From the NCBI RefSeq assembly GCF_900114635.1, contig NZ_FOTQ01000006.1, forward strand, positions 203,585-267,584: a DNA stretch of 64,000 nt, in the 5' to 3' direction. The translations under genes were made by a program, and so were the position numbers. Origin of the DNA: Shimia aestuarii (GTDB lineage: Bacteria > Pseudomonadota > Alphaproteobacteria > Rhodobacterales > Rhodobacteraceae). The notes beneath the pieces are model-generated. The model was given only the letters and a program-made list of their open reading frames with translations. It ran no database searches and was not told the origin of the DNA. Below, piece by piece: positions 1 to 9,000 of the stretch. Every line of letters begins with the position of its first letter. Positions within the stretch are counted from its first letter, which is position 1.

Positions 1-1
1 A

Positions 2-592
2 AATACCCAGCGCAACGTGCCATTGATCGAGCCAGATGCACGCATCCTGACGCCTGACGATATTTTGTCAGGGCAAACGCCAGCCGCAGGGCCGGTTCTG
101 GTTTATGATGACGATCATATTTATTTGGCCGGTGTGATTGCCGAGCAGCTGGCCGTGTCCGGCATGCAAGTGATCCTTGTCACACCAGAAAGTCTCGTTT
201 CGAGCTTCACTGTGAACACGCTGGAACAGCATCGCATTCAGGCGCGGTTGATCGAGTTGGGTGTGGATATCCATTGCAACAAGACACTGGCCTCACTTGA
301 TAGCAATGGCGCCACGCTGAGTTGTGTCTTCACCGGCAAACCGATGCAGGTGAGTTGTGAATCTGCGGTGCTTGTCACCGAACGTGTGCGCGATATCGCT
401 CTGCACGCGGCCCTAAAGCCGCTTGGACTGACCACACTCAAATTGATCGGCGACGCAGCACAACCGGGCCTGATCGTGGATGCGGTATTTTCCGGGCACC
501 GCGCCGCCCGAGAGTTTGAACGCCCAAGGCAGGATACCGACAAGGATTGGTTTCGCCGGGAAATTATCGATCTTCGCGAGGAAACATCATGA
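2..592 (+). CDS. TMADH-like flavoprotein, C-terminal part (5' end cut by window)
   Basis: The reading frame is open at the window edge, so this is the last ~196 residues of a longer protein. The visible part resembles the C-terminal NAD/FAD-binding domains of the trimethylamine dehydrogenase/2,4-dienoyl-CoA reductase family, which includes dimethylglycine demethylase DgcA. It has a nucleotide-fold start (VLVYDDDHIYLAGVIAEQLA), a second strand (MQVILVTPE), and near the end KLIGDAAQPGLIVDAVFSGH, typical of the segment closing over FAD. The FMN/[4Fe-4S] barrel would lie upstream. The stop overlaps the next start as ATGA, so it is translationally coupled to the MttB-family gene. Oxidative N-demethylation of a methylated amine is an inference from family and neighbours. 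Confidence 0.75.
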   Translation, partial: NTQRNVPLIEPDARILTPDDILSGQTPAAGPVLVYDDDHIYLAGVIAEQLAVSGMQVILVTPESLVSSFTVNTLEQHRIQARLIELGVDIHCNKTLASLDSNGATLSCVFTGKPMQVSCESAVLVTERVRDIALHAALKPLGLTTLKLIGDAAQPGLIVDAVFSGHRAAREFERPRQDTDKDWFRREIIDLREETS

Positions 593-2160
593 GCACCAAA
601 ACTCCATCGCCCCGTTCACGCCGCCGTGGCGGCGGGCGGGCCGCCCGCATCGCTGTGCAGAAAGCTACGACTGGCAATGAAGCGGTTCAGGGTGGTTTGG
701 CGGGCGGGCGGTACAAACCGCTAAGCCAGCGCGACATGGAAAACATCCACAACGCCGCCTTGACGGTATTGGAAAAAACGGGTGTTTCAGATCATTTTCC
801 CGAGTTGCTTGACTTGGTGCTTCACAAGGGGGCGGTGCTCAACGCGCATGATCGCCTCTGCTTTCCCCGCGCCCTGATGGAAGACCTTTTGTCGGTCGCG
901 GCAAAAGAGTTCTACGTTTTTGCCCGCGGAGAGCGCGAAGGCAAGGACGACATGCATTGCACCGGCGAGAGCGTCTATTTCGCCAACTCGGGGACAGCGG
1001 TCACGACCTTTGACGCCGAGACTAGCACCTATCGCCCGTCGGTTCTGCGGGATGTCTATGATTTCACCCGGTTGGTGGATCAGCTGGAAAACATACACAT
1101 GCTGGGCGACACGGTGCTGGCCACTGACGTGACCGACGACTTCGCCCATGACATGAACACGATCTACGCGATGCTGGCGGGGAGTCAGAAACCGGCCTGT
1201 TTGACCTTTCGGGATCGCAGCCACATTCCACATGCAATCCGCATGTTCGATCTGGCCTCCGCGGGCGAGGGCAGTTTCATGAAGAAACCGAGCGTGATCT
1301 TTGGTGGCTGCCCCATGGTGTCACCACTGCGGATCGGGCGTGAAAACATGGAGATCCTGATTGACACGGCCAAGCTGGGCCTGACCGTCGATCTGGCGGT
1401 GCCGCCGCAGGCAGGGGCCACTGCGCCGGCCACGTTGGCCGGGACGCTTGTCCAGACCGTGGCCGAGACATTGGCCTGCGTGGCGATCGTCAATTTAATC
1501 ATGCCGGGGTGCCCGGTCTGTTTTGCCGCTTGGCCCTTTATCACCGACCTGCGCAGCGGGTCCTTCACAGGAGGTAGTGGTGAACAGGCTCTGATCGGCG
1601 CCGCGGCGATCCAGATGGGTAACTTCTACGGCCTTCCAACCTCTGTGGGCGCCGGTATGACCGATGCCAAGGTGCCAGACGCGCAATACGGGCTGGAGAA
1701 GGCGCTTACGTTTTCGCTTGCCGCACATGCGGGGGCCAACCGCTTGTGCGAGTTCGGGGGGATGATTGGCAGCCTCATGGGATGCAGCTTCGAAAGCATG
1801 GTCATTGACGACGAAGCCGGTGGCATGATCCTGCGCACTTTGCGCGGGATCGAGGTTTCGGACGAAACCATGGCGGTGGATGTGATCCACCAATGTGCCA
1901 TAGATCCCGGCCACTTTCTGGGCAATCCACATACGCTCACCTACATGAATTCAGAGTTTGTCTATCCGCGACTCATGGACCGGGAACGCACCGATACTTG
2001 GGAGAACGAGGGTAAAACTGATCTTCTGGAGCGGGCGCGGAACAAGGCGAACACGATCCTGGGGTCTCATTTCCCCAACTATTTTGGTGCAGCCGACGCC
2101 CAGGTGCGTGCCGAATTTCCGATAATCTTGAGCACCGAGGAGATGGCACGCCGTGGATAA
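589..2160 (+). CDS. MttB-family (non-pyrrolysine) methyltransferase
   Basis: 523 residues with end-to-end resemblance to the trimethylamine methyltransferase MttB superfamily (COG5598). Pyrrolysine-type MttB has an in-frame UAG; here the frame is read through without one, placing it with the non-Pyl MtgB-like group. Characterised members of that group demethylate quaternary amines such as glycine betaine, proline betaine or carnitine onto a corrinoid protein. The start was chosen at the ATG in the ATGA overlap with the flavoprotein and gives a basic N-terminus ([10 protein letters not shown]). No corrinoid-binding protein or corrinoid:folate methyltransferase gene is visible beside it. The next gene begins inside its last codons, so all three are probably one operon. 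The substrate cannot be read from sequence. Confidence 0.85.
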   Translation: MSTKTPSPRSRRRGGGRAARIAVQKATTGNEAVQGGLAGGRYKPLSQRDMENIHNAALTVLEKTGVSDHFPELLDLVLHKGAVLNAHDRLCFPRALMEDLLSVAAKEFYVFARGEREGKDDMHCTGESVYFANSGTAVTTFDAETSTYRPSVLRDVYDFTRLVDQLENIHMLGDTVLATDVTDDFAHDMNTIYAMLAGSQKPACLTFRDRSHIPHAIRMFDLASAGEGSFMKKPSVIFGGCPMVSPLRIGRENMEILIDTAKLGLTVDLAVPPQAGATAPATLAGTLVQTVAETLACVAIVNLIMPGCPVCFAAWPFITDLRSGSFTGGSGEQALIGAAAIQMGNFYGLPTSVGAGMTDAKVPDAQYGLEKALTFSLAAHAGANRLCEFGGMIGSLMGCSFESMVIDDEAGGMILRTLRGIEVSDETMAVDVIHQCAIDPGHFLGNPHTLTYMNSEFVYPRLMDRERTDTWENEGKTDLLERARNKANTILGSHFPNYFGAADAQVRAEFPIILSTEEMARRG

Positions 2161-3505
2161 CACCGACGTCAGAAGCTGGGACAACACACATTTCGTACAT
2201 CCATGGGAAGGCATGTCCGCTCTGGGGCAGAACGAGCGAACGTTTGTGGAGACGGCCAGGGGAATTCACATCTTCAATGGCAACGGAGATCGATTGATCG
2301 ATGGTCCGGGGGGCATGTGGTGTACCCAGATTGGCTATGGACGTGAGGAAATGGCCGAGGCAATGGCGGAACAGGCGCGCCAGTTGGCGTATTTTTCGCC
2401 TTTCAGCAATACCAACTCGATTGCCGCCCGGTTTGCCCGCGAACTCGCCCGCAGATCACCGGGTGATCTCAATCATGTGTTTTTTACCACCGGTGGATCG
2501 ACGGCCGTGGACAGCGCTCTGCGTTTTGTCCAGTTCCGCAACAACCTGTTGGGGCGGCCCGAAAAAAAAATCGTGATCACGCGGCAGAAAGCGTATCACG
2601 GAAGCACTTATCTTGCAGCCGGTGTCAGCGGAAAGGAGCGTGATCGCCTGTGGTTGGACAAGGCCGACCAATTTGCCCATTTCCTGCCGGATGTGAACCC
2701 GCTCTATCGCGGCGAGGGACAGAGCATCGAGGAGTTTCTTGAAGAAAAGATCGTGGATCTTGAAAACGCGATCCTGACACTTGGGGCGGACCGGGTCGCG
2801 GCGTTCATTGCCGAGCCGATCCTCGCCTCCGGAGGCGTGATCGTGCCGCCAAAAGGGTACCACCGGCGCTGCCTCGAAGTTTGCCGTCGTCATGATGTGC
2901 TTTATATCTCTGATGAGGTTGTAACCGCATTTGGTCGATTGGGGCATTGGTTCGCGTCCGAGGACGTGTTTGGTATTCGGCCGGATATTATCACCTGCGC
3001 CAAAGGCTTGACCTCGGGCTATGCACCGATGGGGGCGACGCTGATTTCCGACCGGTTGATCGCGGATGTTGCAGGGCGCGATGCGACCTTTTCAAATGGC
3101 TATACCTATTCGGGACACCCGGTTTGCGCTGCTGCAGGGCTGACCAGCATGGAGATCATCGAGCGCGAGGGTATTCTTGAACACGTCCGCACCGTCGCGC
3201 CGGTGTTCCAAGAGCGGCTTCACGACTTGTCTCGGATCGGCATTGTCACTGACACGCGCGGCATGGGGTTGATGGGATGCGTCCAATGTTCCCTCGACGG
3301 CGACAAGCACAGCGCTCTTAAGGCCGATTATGATATTGGCGCGCGTATCGATGCCGAATGCCAGAAACGCGGGCTTTTGGTGCGTCCTATCGTCAACATG
3401 TGTGTGATGTCGCCGCCACTGATTATCACCGAAGATCAGGTACACCAGATGTTTGATATTCTTGAGGAAGGGATTCGTGCCGCGGAACAGTGTGACGGAG
3501 AGTAA
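2153..3505 (+). CDS. Class III PLP-dependent aminotransferase
   Basis: 450 residues of aminotransferase class III (omega-amino acid:pyruvate/4-aminobutyrate type). Visible motifs are the PLP-phosphate glycine region TTGGSTAVD (112-120), the aspartate of [12 protein letters not shown] (D254) that contacts the PLP ring nitrogen, and the Schiff-base lysine in [10 protein letters not shown] (K284). The start is a GTG overlapping the MttB stop by 8 bases, indicating coupled translation. It would move an amino group between an amine or omega-amino acid and pyruvate or glutamate. A role on products of methylated-amine or creatine breakdown is inferred from position only. A second class III enzyme lies at 34049-35434. 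Confidence 0.85.
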   Translation: MDNTDVRSWDNTHFVHPWEGMSALGQNERTFVETARGIHIFNGNGDRLIDGPGGMWCTQIGYGREEMAEAMAEQARQLAYFSPFSNTNSIAARFARELARRSPGDLNHVFFTTGGSTAVDSALRFVQFRNNLLGRPEKKIVITRQKAYHGSTYLAAGVSGKERDRLWLDKADQFAHFLPDVNPLYRGEGQSIEEFLEEKIVDLENAILTLGADRVAAFIAEPILASGGVIVPPKGYHRRCLEVCRRHDVLYISDEVVTAFGRLGHWFASEDVFGIRPDIITCAKGLTSGYAPMGATLISDRLIADVAGRDATFSNGYTYSGHPVCAAAGLTSMEIIEREGILEHVRTVAPVFQERLHDLSRIGIVTDTRGMGLMGCVQCSLDGDKHSALKADYDIGARIDAECQKRGLLVRPIVNMCVMSPPLIITEDQVHQMFDILEEGIRAAEQCDGE

Positions 3506-3727
3506 GTGGGGAAAGTGCTTGCCGGGTAGGTTTAGGCCCATGTGCGAAGTGTTTCAGGTCTAACCCTCGAAAACGACATCGCCAGGGCGCAAACGGTCTG
3601 GAAAACGCGCCTGGTGGCTGGCATTATGCGCACATGCTTTAGGCGATGGCGTCGCCACGCTTCCTTGGAACGGAAGCGCGCTTTCTTTCCAGTCCTGAAC
3701 GCCGGGACCTTCTTAACGGAGGTCGAA
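3506..3727 (+). promoter_or_regulatory. 222-base leader before creatinase with two stem-loops
   Basis: Non-coding gap between the aminotransferase and creatinase. It contains a 5-bp dyad GGCGA/TCGCC (3642-3646, 3652-3656) followed at once by a perfect 7-bp dyad CGCTTCC/GGAAGCG (3658-3664, 3672-3678) and a pyrimidine-rich run CTTTCTTTCC. A strong ribosome-binding site (GGAGG) lies just before the creatinase ATG. I do not see the conserved core of a glycine riboswitch. The gap may hold creatinase's own promoter or an attenuating leader. Confidence 0.35.
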
Positions 3728-4936
3728 ATGACTGCACGTCCAGAATTCTATCGTTTCCACAATGGCAAAAAAGCCGGTTTGCAATTTGCCGACAGCGAGT
3801 ACGAAACGCGCGTCGCGGGATTGCGCGGTATCCTTGCGCAGACCGGCACCGATGCCGCCGTGTTCACGTCCATGCACAACATTTCCTATTACTCGGGCTT
3901 CACCTATTGCGCATTCGGACGCCCCTATGCGCTTGTCGTGACGTCAACGGAATGCGTGACGATTTCGGCGGGGATTGATGCGGGACAGCCCTGGCGGCGA
4001 TGCTATGGCGACAATATTACCTATACAGACTGGCAGCGTGACAACTATTGGCGGGCCATCCTGTCGGTGACAGGTTCTGGCAAGATGATCGGGTACGAGG
4101 GCGACCATCTCACTCTGTTGCAGCAGTGCAAGATGCAGAGCTTCCTGTCGCCTGCCGGAACTGTTGATCTCTATGAGGCGACCATGCGTCAACGCATGCA
4201 CAAGTCGCCGGCAGAAATCGAGATGATCCGCGCCGGCGCCGCGGTTGCCGATGTCGGTGGCTATGCGATCCGGGATGCGGTCAAGGAAGGGGTGCGCGAA
4301 ATCGACGTGGCCATGGCGGGCCGGGATGCGATGGAGCTGGAAATCGCCCGGCGGTTTCCGGATGCCGAGTATCGCGATACGTGGGTTTGGTTCCAGTCAG
4401 GCATTAACACGGATGGGGCACACAACCCGGTGACTGGTCGCGTCTTGCAGCGTGGGGATATTCTGTCCCTGAACACGTTTCCGATGATCTCGGGCTATTA
4501 TACGGCGTTGGAACGCACGATGTTCGTTGGCGAGGTCGATGACTCCAGCCTCAAGATCTGGGAAGCCAATATCGGCGCGCATGAATTGGGGATTTCGCTT
4601 CTGAAACCGGGCGCGTCCTGCGCTGAGGTGACAGATAAGATTAATGCGTTTTTTGCAGAACGTAACCTTCTGCAATACCGCACTTTTGGCTATGGTCACT
4701 CCTTTGGTGTGCTCTCGCATTATTATGGTCGCGAGGCTGGGCTGGAGCTACGTGAGGATATTGATACGGTGCTGGAACCGGGCATGGTCATTTCCATGGA
4801 GCCGATGTTGACAATCGCCGATGGGCAGCCCGGCGCGGGTGGATACCGGGAGCACGACATTCTGGTGATTACGGAAGACGGCAACGAGAACATCACGGGT
4901 TATCCCTACGGCCCTGAGTTCAACGTGGTGGGCTAA
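3728..4936 (+). CDS. Creatinase (creatine amidinohydrolase)
   Basis: 402 residues, against 403 for Pseudomonas putida creatinase, which it resembles closely throughout. The enzyme hydrolyses creatine to sarcosine and urea in the cytoplasm using the metal-free pita-bread fold. Visible signatures are FGRPYALVV, QPWRR, YTDWQRDNY, the catalytic histidine in GINTDGAHNP (H232, the same number as in P. putida), the block YRTFGYGHSFG, and GAGGYREHDILV near the end. The ATG at 3728 was preferred because an upstream GGAGG lies 5 bases away and it gives the family length; the frame stays open upstream to 3542 but that part is not family-like. Sarcosine made here would need an oxidase or demethylase; the 5' flavoprotein is a possible partner. 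Confidence 0.93.
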   Translation: MTARPEFYRFHNGKKAGLQFADSEYETRVAGLRGILAQTGTDAAVFTSMHNISYYSGFTYCAFGRPYALVVTSTECVTISAGIDAGQPWRRCYGDNITYTDWQRDNYWRAILSVTGSGKMIGYEGDHLTLLQQCKMQSFLSPAGTVDLYEATMRQRMHKSPAEIEMIRAGAAVADVGGYAIRDAVKEGVREIDVAMAGRDAMELEIARRFPDAEYRDTWVWFQSGINTDGAHNPVTGRVLQRGDILSLNTFPMISGYYTALERTMFVGEVDDSSLKIWEANIGAHELGISLLKPGASCAEVTDKINAFFAERNLLQYRTFGYGHSFGVLSHYYGREAGLELREDIDTVLEPGMVISMEPMLTIADGQPGAGGYREHDILVITEDGNENITGYPYGPEFNVVG

Positions 4937-4979
4937 AGACCACCTTTTTGGCTCGTGGTGCTTTTAAGTTAATCGAGAA

Positions 4980-5005
4980 TGGTCCCGCCAAATTTGGTGG
5001 GACCA
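4980..5005 (+). terminator. Hairpin after creatinase
   Basis: Near-perfect dyad TGGTCCCGCC/GGTGGGACCA with a central AAATTT and one G-T pair, 44 bases after the creatinase stop. No long T-run follows, so it may be a weak terminator or a 3' stabiliser. Confidence 0.55.
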
Positions 5006-5555
5006 CTATTCGGGTTTGGATGTCACGGGCAGGTTTGAAAACGTCCGAACGCGGTACTGAAACTGCGGGCTTGTAACTGTTTGTTCGATCAAAGAGCACG
5101 TGCGAAGATTTGCGATACGGGTTGCTTCCTGTCCGGAAGCGAAAGTGTCGAATGACCGGATGGCGTAGTGGTTGAGCCAGAGACAACCGAAGCAAAAAGG
5201 CGCACGGCGCGAGCGCATGCTACTCGAAGGGCAGTCACATTTGGACGAGGTTCTCTGGTACGCAGGTCATTTGGCAGCGGGCATATGAAAGTGCGGAACA
5301 GTGCGACTCATTAGCTTGCGGCCTCGGTTCAACGCCCCGTGTCACCTTGCGATTTCTCCAACCCCGACGGGAACAGGTGGCAGGTGGTCGCGGCGGGACA
5401 TTATTTCAGCTCGGTTAACATGCGAAGAACTGAATCTGGTCAATTTGTCCAGAAGCGCACATTGTTGGCTTTTAGTCGTTTTTTCCCATCGAGGACTGTG
5501 GTTCGATGCGCGATAACGGCCAGCAGGCCGATACCTTGGAGGGGTCAGCGGAAAT
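5006..5555. other. 550-base gap without a recognisable gene
   Basis: No frame here looks like a conserved protein and no RNA gene is recognisable. It holds the promoter region of the tungstate operon, including a short palindrome at 5517-5530 and a direct repeat GTGCG-N5-GTGCG at 5291-5305. Confidence 0.5.
5517..5530. promoter_or_regulatory. Palindrome CGGCC-AGCA-GGCCG before tupB
   Basis: Perfect 5-bp inverted repeat with 4-base spacer, embedded in a wider near-symmetry (TAaCGGCC....GGCCGatA), centred 32 bases before the tupB ATG and just before its GGAGG. It could be a repressor operator for tungstate control or a leader hairpin. The binding protein is unknown. Confidence 0.3.
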
Positions 5556-6260
5556 ATGTCCGATCTTTGGGATGGCTTGTCGCAGGCCTGGATACTCCTT
5601 TGGACCCTCGATGCCGACCTGGTGGAGATCACCGCACGGTCGCTGCAGGTGACATTGACTGCGTTGGCTATCGCATCGGCTATTGCCCTGCCGCTTGGCG
5701 CGTTTCTCGCAGTGCGCAGGTTCCGGATGCGGCGGTTGACCATCGCGGTGTTGAATGCGTTGATGGGGTTGCCGCCGGTCGTGGTGGGGCTTGTCGTCTA
5801 CGTTTTGCTGAGCCGCGCGGGCCCCTTTGGCGTTCTTGGGCTCTTGTTCACGCCGACGGCTATGATCATAGCGCAAGTCATCATTATCGTACCATTGATC
5901 GCTTCGATCGCTCACCAGGCTCTGCGCGAATTGTGGTCGGATTACCATGATCTGCTGATTTCATTAAATACCAGCCACGTACAACGGATGTCAGCACTGT
6001 TATGGGACGGGCGTAGAGCGCTTTTGACGGCGTCGCTTGCCGGATTTGGTCGGGCCATCGGTGAAGTTGGAGCCATCATGATTGTTGGGGGCAACATAGA
6101 CCATCACACGCGGGTGCTCACGACAGCGATCGCGCTCGAGACAGGCAAAGGAGACTTCGCGTTGGCGCTGGCGCTTGGGTTCATCTTGATCGGTCTTGCA
6201 ATAGCCGTGAACCTTGCGATCCATTGGTTGACGAGGACGGAACAGGAGGGGCGCTGGTGA
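5556..6260 (+). CDS. tupB: Tungstate ABC transporter permease TupB
   Basis: 234 residues, an integral membrane permease with about five hydrophobic segments and the cytoplasmic EAA-type loop (AGFGRAIGEVGAIMIVGG) that docks on the ATPase. The order permease-ATPase-binding protein, small size and sequence match TupB of tungstate-specific importers rather than ModB. It forms a tightly packed operon with tupC (GTGA overlap) and tupA (ATGA overlap). The ATG at 5556 has GGAGGGG about a dozen bases upstream, a rather long spacing. It should deliver tungstate into the cytoplasm for the pterin cofactor of the FDH encoded downstream. Confidence 0.88.
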   Translation: MSDLWDGLSQAWILLWTLDADLVEITARSLQVTLTALAIASAIALPLGAFLAVRRFRMRRLTIAVLNALMGLPPVVVGLVVYVLLSRAGPFGVLGLLFTPTAMIIAQVIIIVPLIASIAHQALRELWSDYHDLLISLNTSHVQRMSALLWDGRRALLTASLAGFGRAIGEVGAIMIVGGNIDHHTRVLTTAIALETGKGDFALALALGFILIGLAIAVNLAIHWLTRTEQEGRW

Positions 6261-6970
6261 GTGACATGTTTCCCCTGATCGTCGAAGGCGCGCTGACACG
6301 GCGGCGTGGCAAGGTACTGGTCGGTCCAGTCGACTTGCGGCTTGAAGCCGGAGGCGTGACAATAGTCATCGGCCCTAATGGAGCAGGCAAGACGTCGCTT
6401 CTGCGGATGCTTCATGGTATTGCGCGTTTGAACGCGGGACGCATCGAATGGGCCTGTGGGCAGGAGCGAGCACGCGAGAAACAGGCGTTTGTATTCCAGA
6501 CGCCAGTAATGCTACGCCGGTCTGTGCGTGACAATCTGGCCTATCCGCTGCGCCTTGGCGGGGTAACGCGACGCGAAGCGCGCGCGCAGGCTGATGCTAT
6601 GGCTGAGAAAGTCGGGCTTGGCGATGCACTTGGACGACCGGCCACTGTTTTATCAGGTGGTGAGCGTCAGAAGCTAGCGCTGGGGCGGGCGCTAATACGG
6701 TCGCCGCAGGTGCTGTTTCTGGATGAGCCCTGCGCCTCCTTGGATGGACGGGCAATGCGCGAAGTCGAAGAGATTCTGAAGACTGCTGTGCAGGATGGCG
6801 TCCGCCTGATCATGTCGACGCACAACATGGGACAAGCCCGGCGATTGGCGAGTGAGGTTCTTTTTCTTTTAGGGGGAAAGATCCATGAGCGGGGCAGTAC
6901 AGTGGAGTTCTTTGATGCACCGAAAACGGCGCAAGCGCGCGCTTTCCTGAACGGAGATATTGTAGAATGA
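6257..6970 (+). CDS. tupC: Tungstate ABC transporter ATP-binding protein TupC
   Basis: 237 residues, a single ABC ATPase domain. Walker A is GPNGAGKTS, the Q-loop AFVFQTPVML, the signature LSGGERQK, Walker B VLFLDEPCASLD and the switch histidine MSTHN. I placed the start at the GTG at 6257 (overlapping the tupB stop) because AGGAGG lies 5 bases before it; an ATG at 6266 is the alternative. It energises TupB for tungstate uptake. There is no C-terminal TOBE/MOP-like molybdate-binding extension of the kind ModC carries, consistent with the Tup type. Confidence 0.88.
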   Translation: MSDMFPLIVEGALTRRRGKVLVGPVDLRLEAGGVTIVIGPNGAGKTSLLRMLHGIARLNAGRIEWACGQERAREKQAFVFQTPVMLRRSVRDNLAYPLRLGGVTRREARAQADAMAEKVGLGDALGRPATVLSGGERQKLALGRALIRSPQVLFLDEPCASLDGRAMREVEEILKTAVQDGVRLIMSTHNMGQARRLASEVLFLLGGKIHERGSTVEFFDAPKTAQARAFLNGDIVE

Positions 6971-7767
6971 AGACCTTTTTTGTTGCCGTTGCCGCGGTCG
7001 CAGCGATGTCCGCGGTGGCGTGGGCGGAGGACATGAAAATGGCAGTCACGACGTCGTTTCACAACTCGGGACTGTCCGACATCCTGCTGCCTGCAATCCA
7101 GGAGGATCTGGGGCTCGAGGTACAGCTTCTTGTTGTTGGAACCGGCCAGGCGCTTCGTTTGGGGGAAGCCGGGGACGTCGACGCAATCCTTGTACATTCA
7201 AAGAAAGCGGAAGAACGGTTCCTTGCCGCGGGGCACGGCACGCACCGTCTCGAAATCATGTATAACGATTTTGTCTTTATCGGGCCCAAGGCGGATACGG
7301 CCTCCGTTGCGGATTCTGCGAATGCGGCTCAGGCACTACAGCAGATCGCCAGCACTGAATCCGTGTTTGTTAGTCGCGGTGATGACAGTGGGACCCACAA
7401 GAAAGAGCTTAGCCTTTGGGCGAGCGCGGGTCTGGATCCACAGAGCTTAGGCGATTGGTATCGCGCTGTGGGTGCAGGCATGGGAGCTGCGTTGAATACC
7501 GCGTCGGGCATGGATGCTTACATCATTTCTGACAGGGCAAGCTGGTTGAATTTTGGCAACAAAGGGGAGTTGGCATTGCTTTACTCAGGTGACCCCGTGC
7601 TGTTCAATCAATATGCCTATATCCCTGTGAATCCCGACAAACACAGGCATGTGAAAAACGATCTGGCGATGAAGCTTGAGAATTGGTTGGTGTCGGATCG
7701 GGCGAAAGACCTGATCAACACCTATAAGATCAATGGTGAAACGCTTTTTGTGTTCAACGCCAAGTGA
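6967..7767 (+). CDS. tupA: Periplasmic tungstate-binding protein TupA
   Basis: 266 residues. A signal peptide ends near residue 20 (AVAWA/ED), followed by the oxyanion-binding start AVTTSFHNSG. This corresponds to the TTTS-type motif of TupA family proteins. Further family features are VGTGQALRLGEAGDVDAILVH, SRGDDSGTHKKE and a C-terminal helix with the WLVSD motif. It captures tungstate in the periplasm and presents it to TupB/TupC. The ATG overlaps the tupC stop, and a strong inverted repeat follows the gene. Its N- and C-terminal segments are echoed in the cytochrome at 10317-11072. Confidence 0.9.
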   Translation: MKTFFVAVAAVAAMSAVAWAEDMKMAVTTSFHNSGLSDILLPAIQEDLGLEVQLLVVGTGQALRLGEAGDVDAILVHSKKAEERFLAAGHGTHRLEIMYNDFVFIGPKADTASVADSANAAQALQQIASTESVFVSRGDDSGTHKKELSLWASAGLDPQSLGDWYRAVGAGMGAALNTASGMDAYIISDRASWLNFGNKGELALLYSGDPVLFNQYAYIPVNPDKHRHVKNDLAMKLENWLVSDRAKDLINTYKINGETLFVFNAK

Positions 7768-7787
7768 TCGCACCCACACCGAAAAAT

Positions 7788-7815
7788 TAGGCCCGGGGAG
7801 CCTCCCTGGGCCTAA
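7788..7815. terminator. Bidirectional terminator between tupA and DUF6505 gene
   Basis: Long dyad TTAGGCCCGGGGA / TCCCTGGGCCTAA (one mismatch), with A-rich sequence on the left (gaaaaa) that gives a short U-run on the minus strand. It lies between convergent genes and probably ends both transcripts. Confidence 0.75.
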
Positions 7816-7816
7816 C

Positions 7817-8296
7817 TTAGTCGTCCAGAGTTCCGTGTATCGCAAACTGTTCCAGACCGGCGTCTTGCGTTTCGATCACACGATAGGACTCGCGCACGCC
7901 TCCAGGTGTCAGGTTGCGCGCGACAGTGAGGAGTGTGTTGGCGTCGTGTTCGTCGCACAGGTCAAGCATATGCCGTAGCTCTTCGGCGGCCACCGGACGG
8001 GCAGAGACGACATCCGGCGCACCGTAGTAGGTTACAAAATGCTGCGCCAGCATGTCGGTCAAGCGTTCGATTTCCGCAGCCTGGATCGGGGTGACGGCAA
8101 CAAATGTTACCCGCCCGGATGTCTCGAGACCAAACCAGCCGTTTGAAAACGCCTGACGTGCCTTACCGACAAGGTCAGCTTCGGACCAGTTCGAGAATTC
8201 GAACCCACCAGAGATGCACCACTCGCCCGTGCGGGCCGCGTTGGAATAGACGCGTGTATCGCTTTCGTCAAAATGAATGGCGCGGGCCAGTTGCAT
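7817..8296 (-). CDS. DUF6505-family protein in the FDH accessory cluster
   Basis: 159 residues, no known function and no signal peptide. The protein resembles the DUF6505 family, found beside biotin/lipoate-ligase-like and Mrp genes in rhodobacteral FDH loci; this assignment is from memory of family context. The start ATG overlaps the stop of the upstream ligase-like gene (ATGA), so the two are coupled. The sequence is rich in acidic residues and ends DDAGLEQFAIHGTLDD-like. Association with FDH maturation is inferred from gene order. Confidence 0.65.
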   Translation of the reverse strand: MQLARAIHFDESDTRVYSNAARTGEWCISGGFEFSNWSEADLVGKARQAFSNGWFGLETSGRVTFVAVTPIQAAEIERLTDMLAQHFVTYYGAPDVVSARPVAAEELRHMLDLCDEHDANTLLTVARNLTPGGVRESYRVIETQDAGLEQFAIHGTLDD

Positions 8297-9000
8297 CAAA
8301 GGTCCTCCAGTAGCGTATTCAATGGGAATAGGTGGGTGGTGTTTTCGTCGCGCAAGAGCATCCCGAATTGCTCATCGACCCCGACGAAAACTCCGACGAC
8401 GTCGCCTTGTGCGGTTTCCTCGCCTAGGCCGTGGGCCAACCCACGCCATTCTGCATGCAGAGGTTTTGTTCCTTCCTCTTCCCACCGGTTTACCCAGTTC
8501 AGAGTATGCCGTGCCCAACTTTCAATCAGAAGTGGTGCTTCGACATCGGCGCAGCCCTCTGCGTAGAGTGCTGTTTGATCAGGAGTATTTCCCATGTCTG
8601 CGGACGCGGGCCAGAGCGGCAGCTCGAATCCAACGACCAGCCAATCCGGTATTTCTGTCGGGGTAGACGTGCTTGCCGCCGCGCGCATACGGCCACACGA
8701 TGCGCCGTTTACGCGCAGCCCACCGCCCCATTCCAGATGTACCGCCACTTCTGGTGGCGCAAGCGCTCCAAGTGCATTTTGAAAGCCTACGGCGCAGACC
8801 GGCAGCATGGTCATGGCATCGGCCAAGGGCACTTCGGGGGCAAACACAAGCGCGGCTAGTAACGTGTCAGGGGCCAGATTGTAGACGATCAGCCCCGAGT
8901 CACAGCCTGCTGCGGCCTTCATACAAGCTGTGAGGAAGGGATCCTCGTCTCCGGTCACCTGATGCCCGGACATAAGCGGAGGAAACATCACGCGGTTCAT
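8296..9000 (-). CDS. Biotin/lipoate protein ligase-like protein
   Basis: 234 residues. The central part (GGLRVNGASCGRMRAA, then DWLVVGFELPLW) matches the BirA/LplA-like fold of the family annotated as biotin/lipoate--protein ligase family with a DUF4444-like C-terminus (GDVVGVFVGVDEQFGMLLRDENTTHLFPL). The usual BirA signature GRGRxG is not evident, so the reaction is uncertain. The start ATG lies in the ATGA overlap with mrp, which excludes a much longer upstream extension. It is encoded between Mrp and DUF6505 and away from any biotin- or lipoate-dependent enzyme, suggesting a specialised role in the FDH locus. Confidence 0.7.
   Translation of the reverse strand: MNRVMFPPLMSGHQVTGDEDPFLTACMKAAAGCDSGLIVYNLAPDTLLAALVFAPEVPLADAMTMLPVCAVGFQNALGALAPPEVAVHLEWGGGLRVNGASCGRMRAAASTSTPTEIPDWLVVGFELPLWPASADMGNTPDQTALYAEGCADVEAPLLIESWARHTLNWVNRWEEEGTKPLHAEWRGLAHGLGEETAQGDVVGVFVGVDEQFGMLLRDENTTHLFPLNTLLEDL

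Noticed and set aside
589..2160. Pyrrolysine-containing MttB
   Set aside because: No in-frame TAG is read through; the gene belongs to the non-Pyl group.
3506..3727. Glycine riboswitch before creatinase
   Set aside because: The conserved aptamer core is not present; only simple stem-loops are seen.
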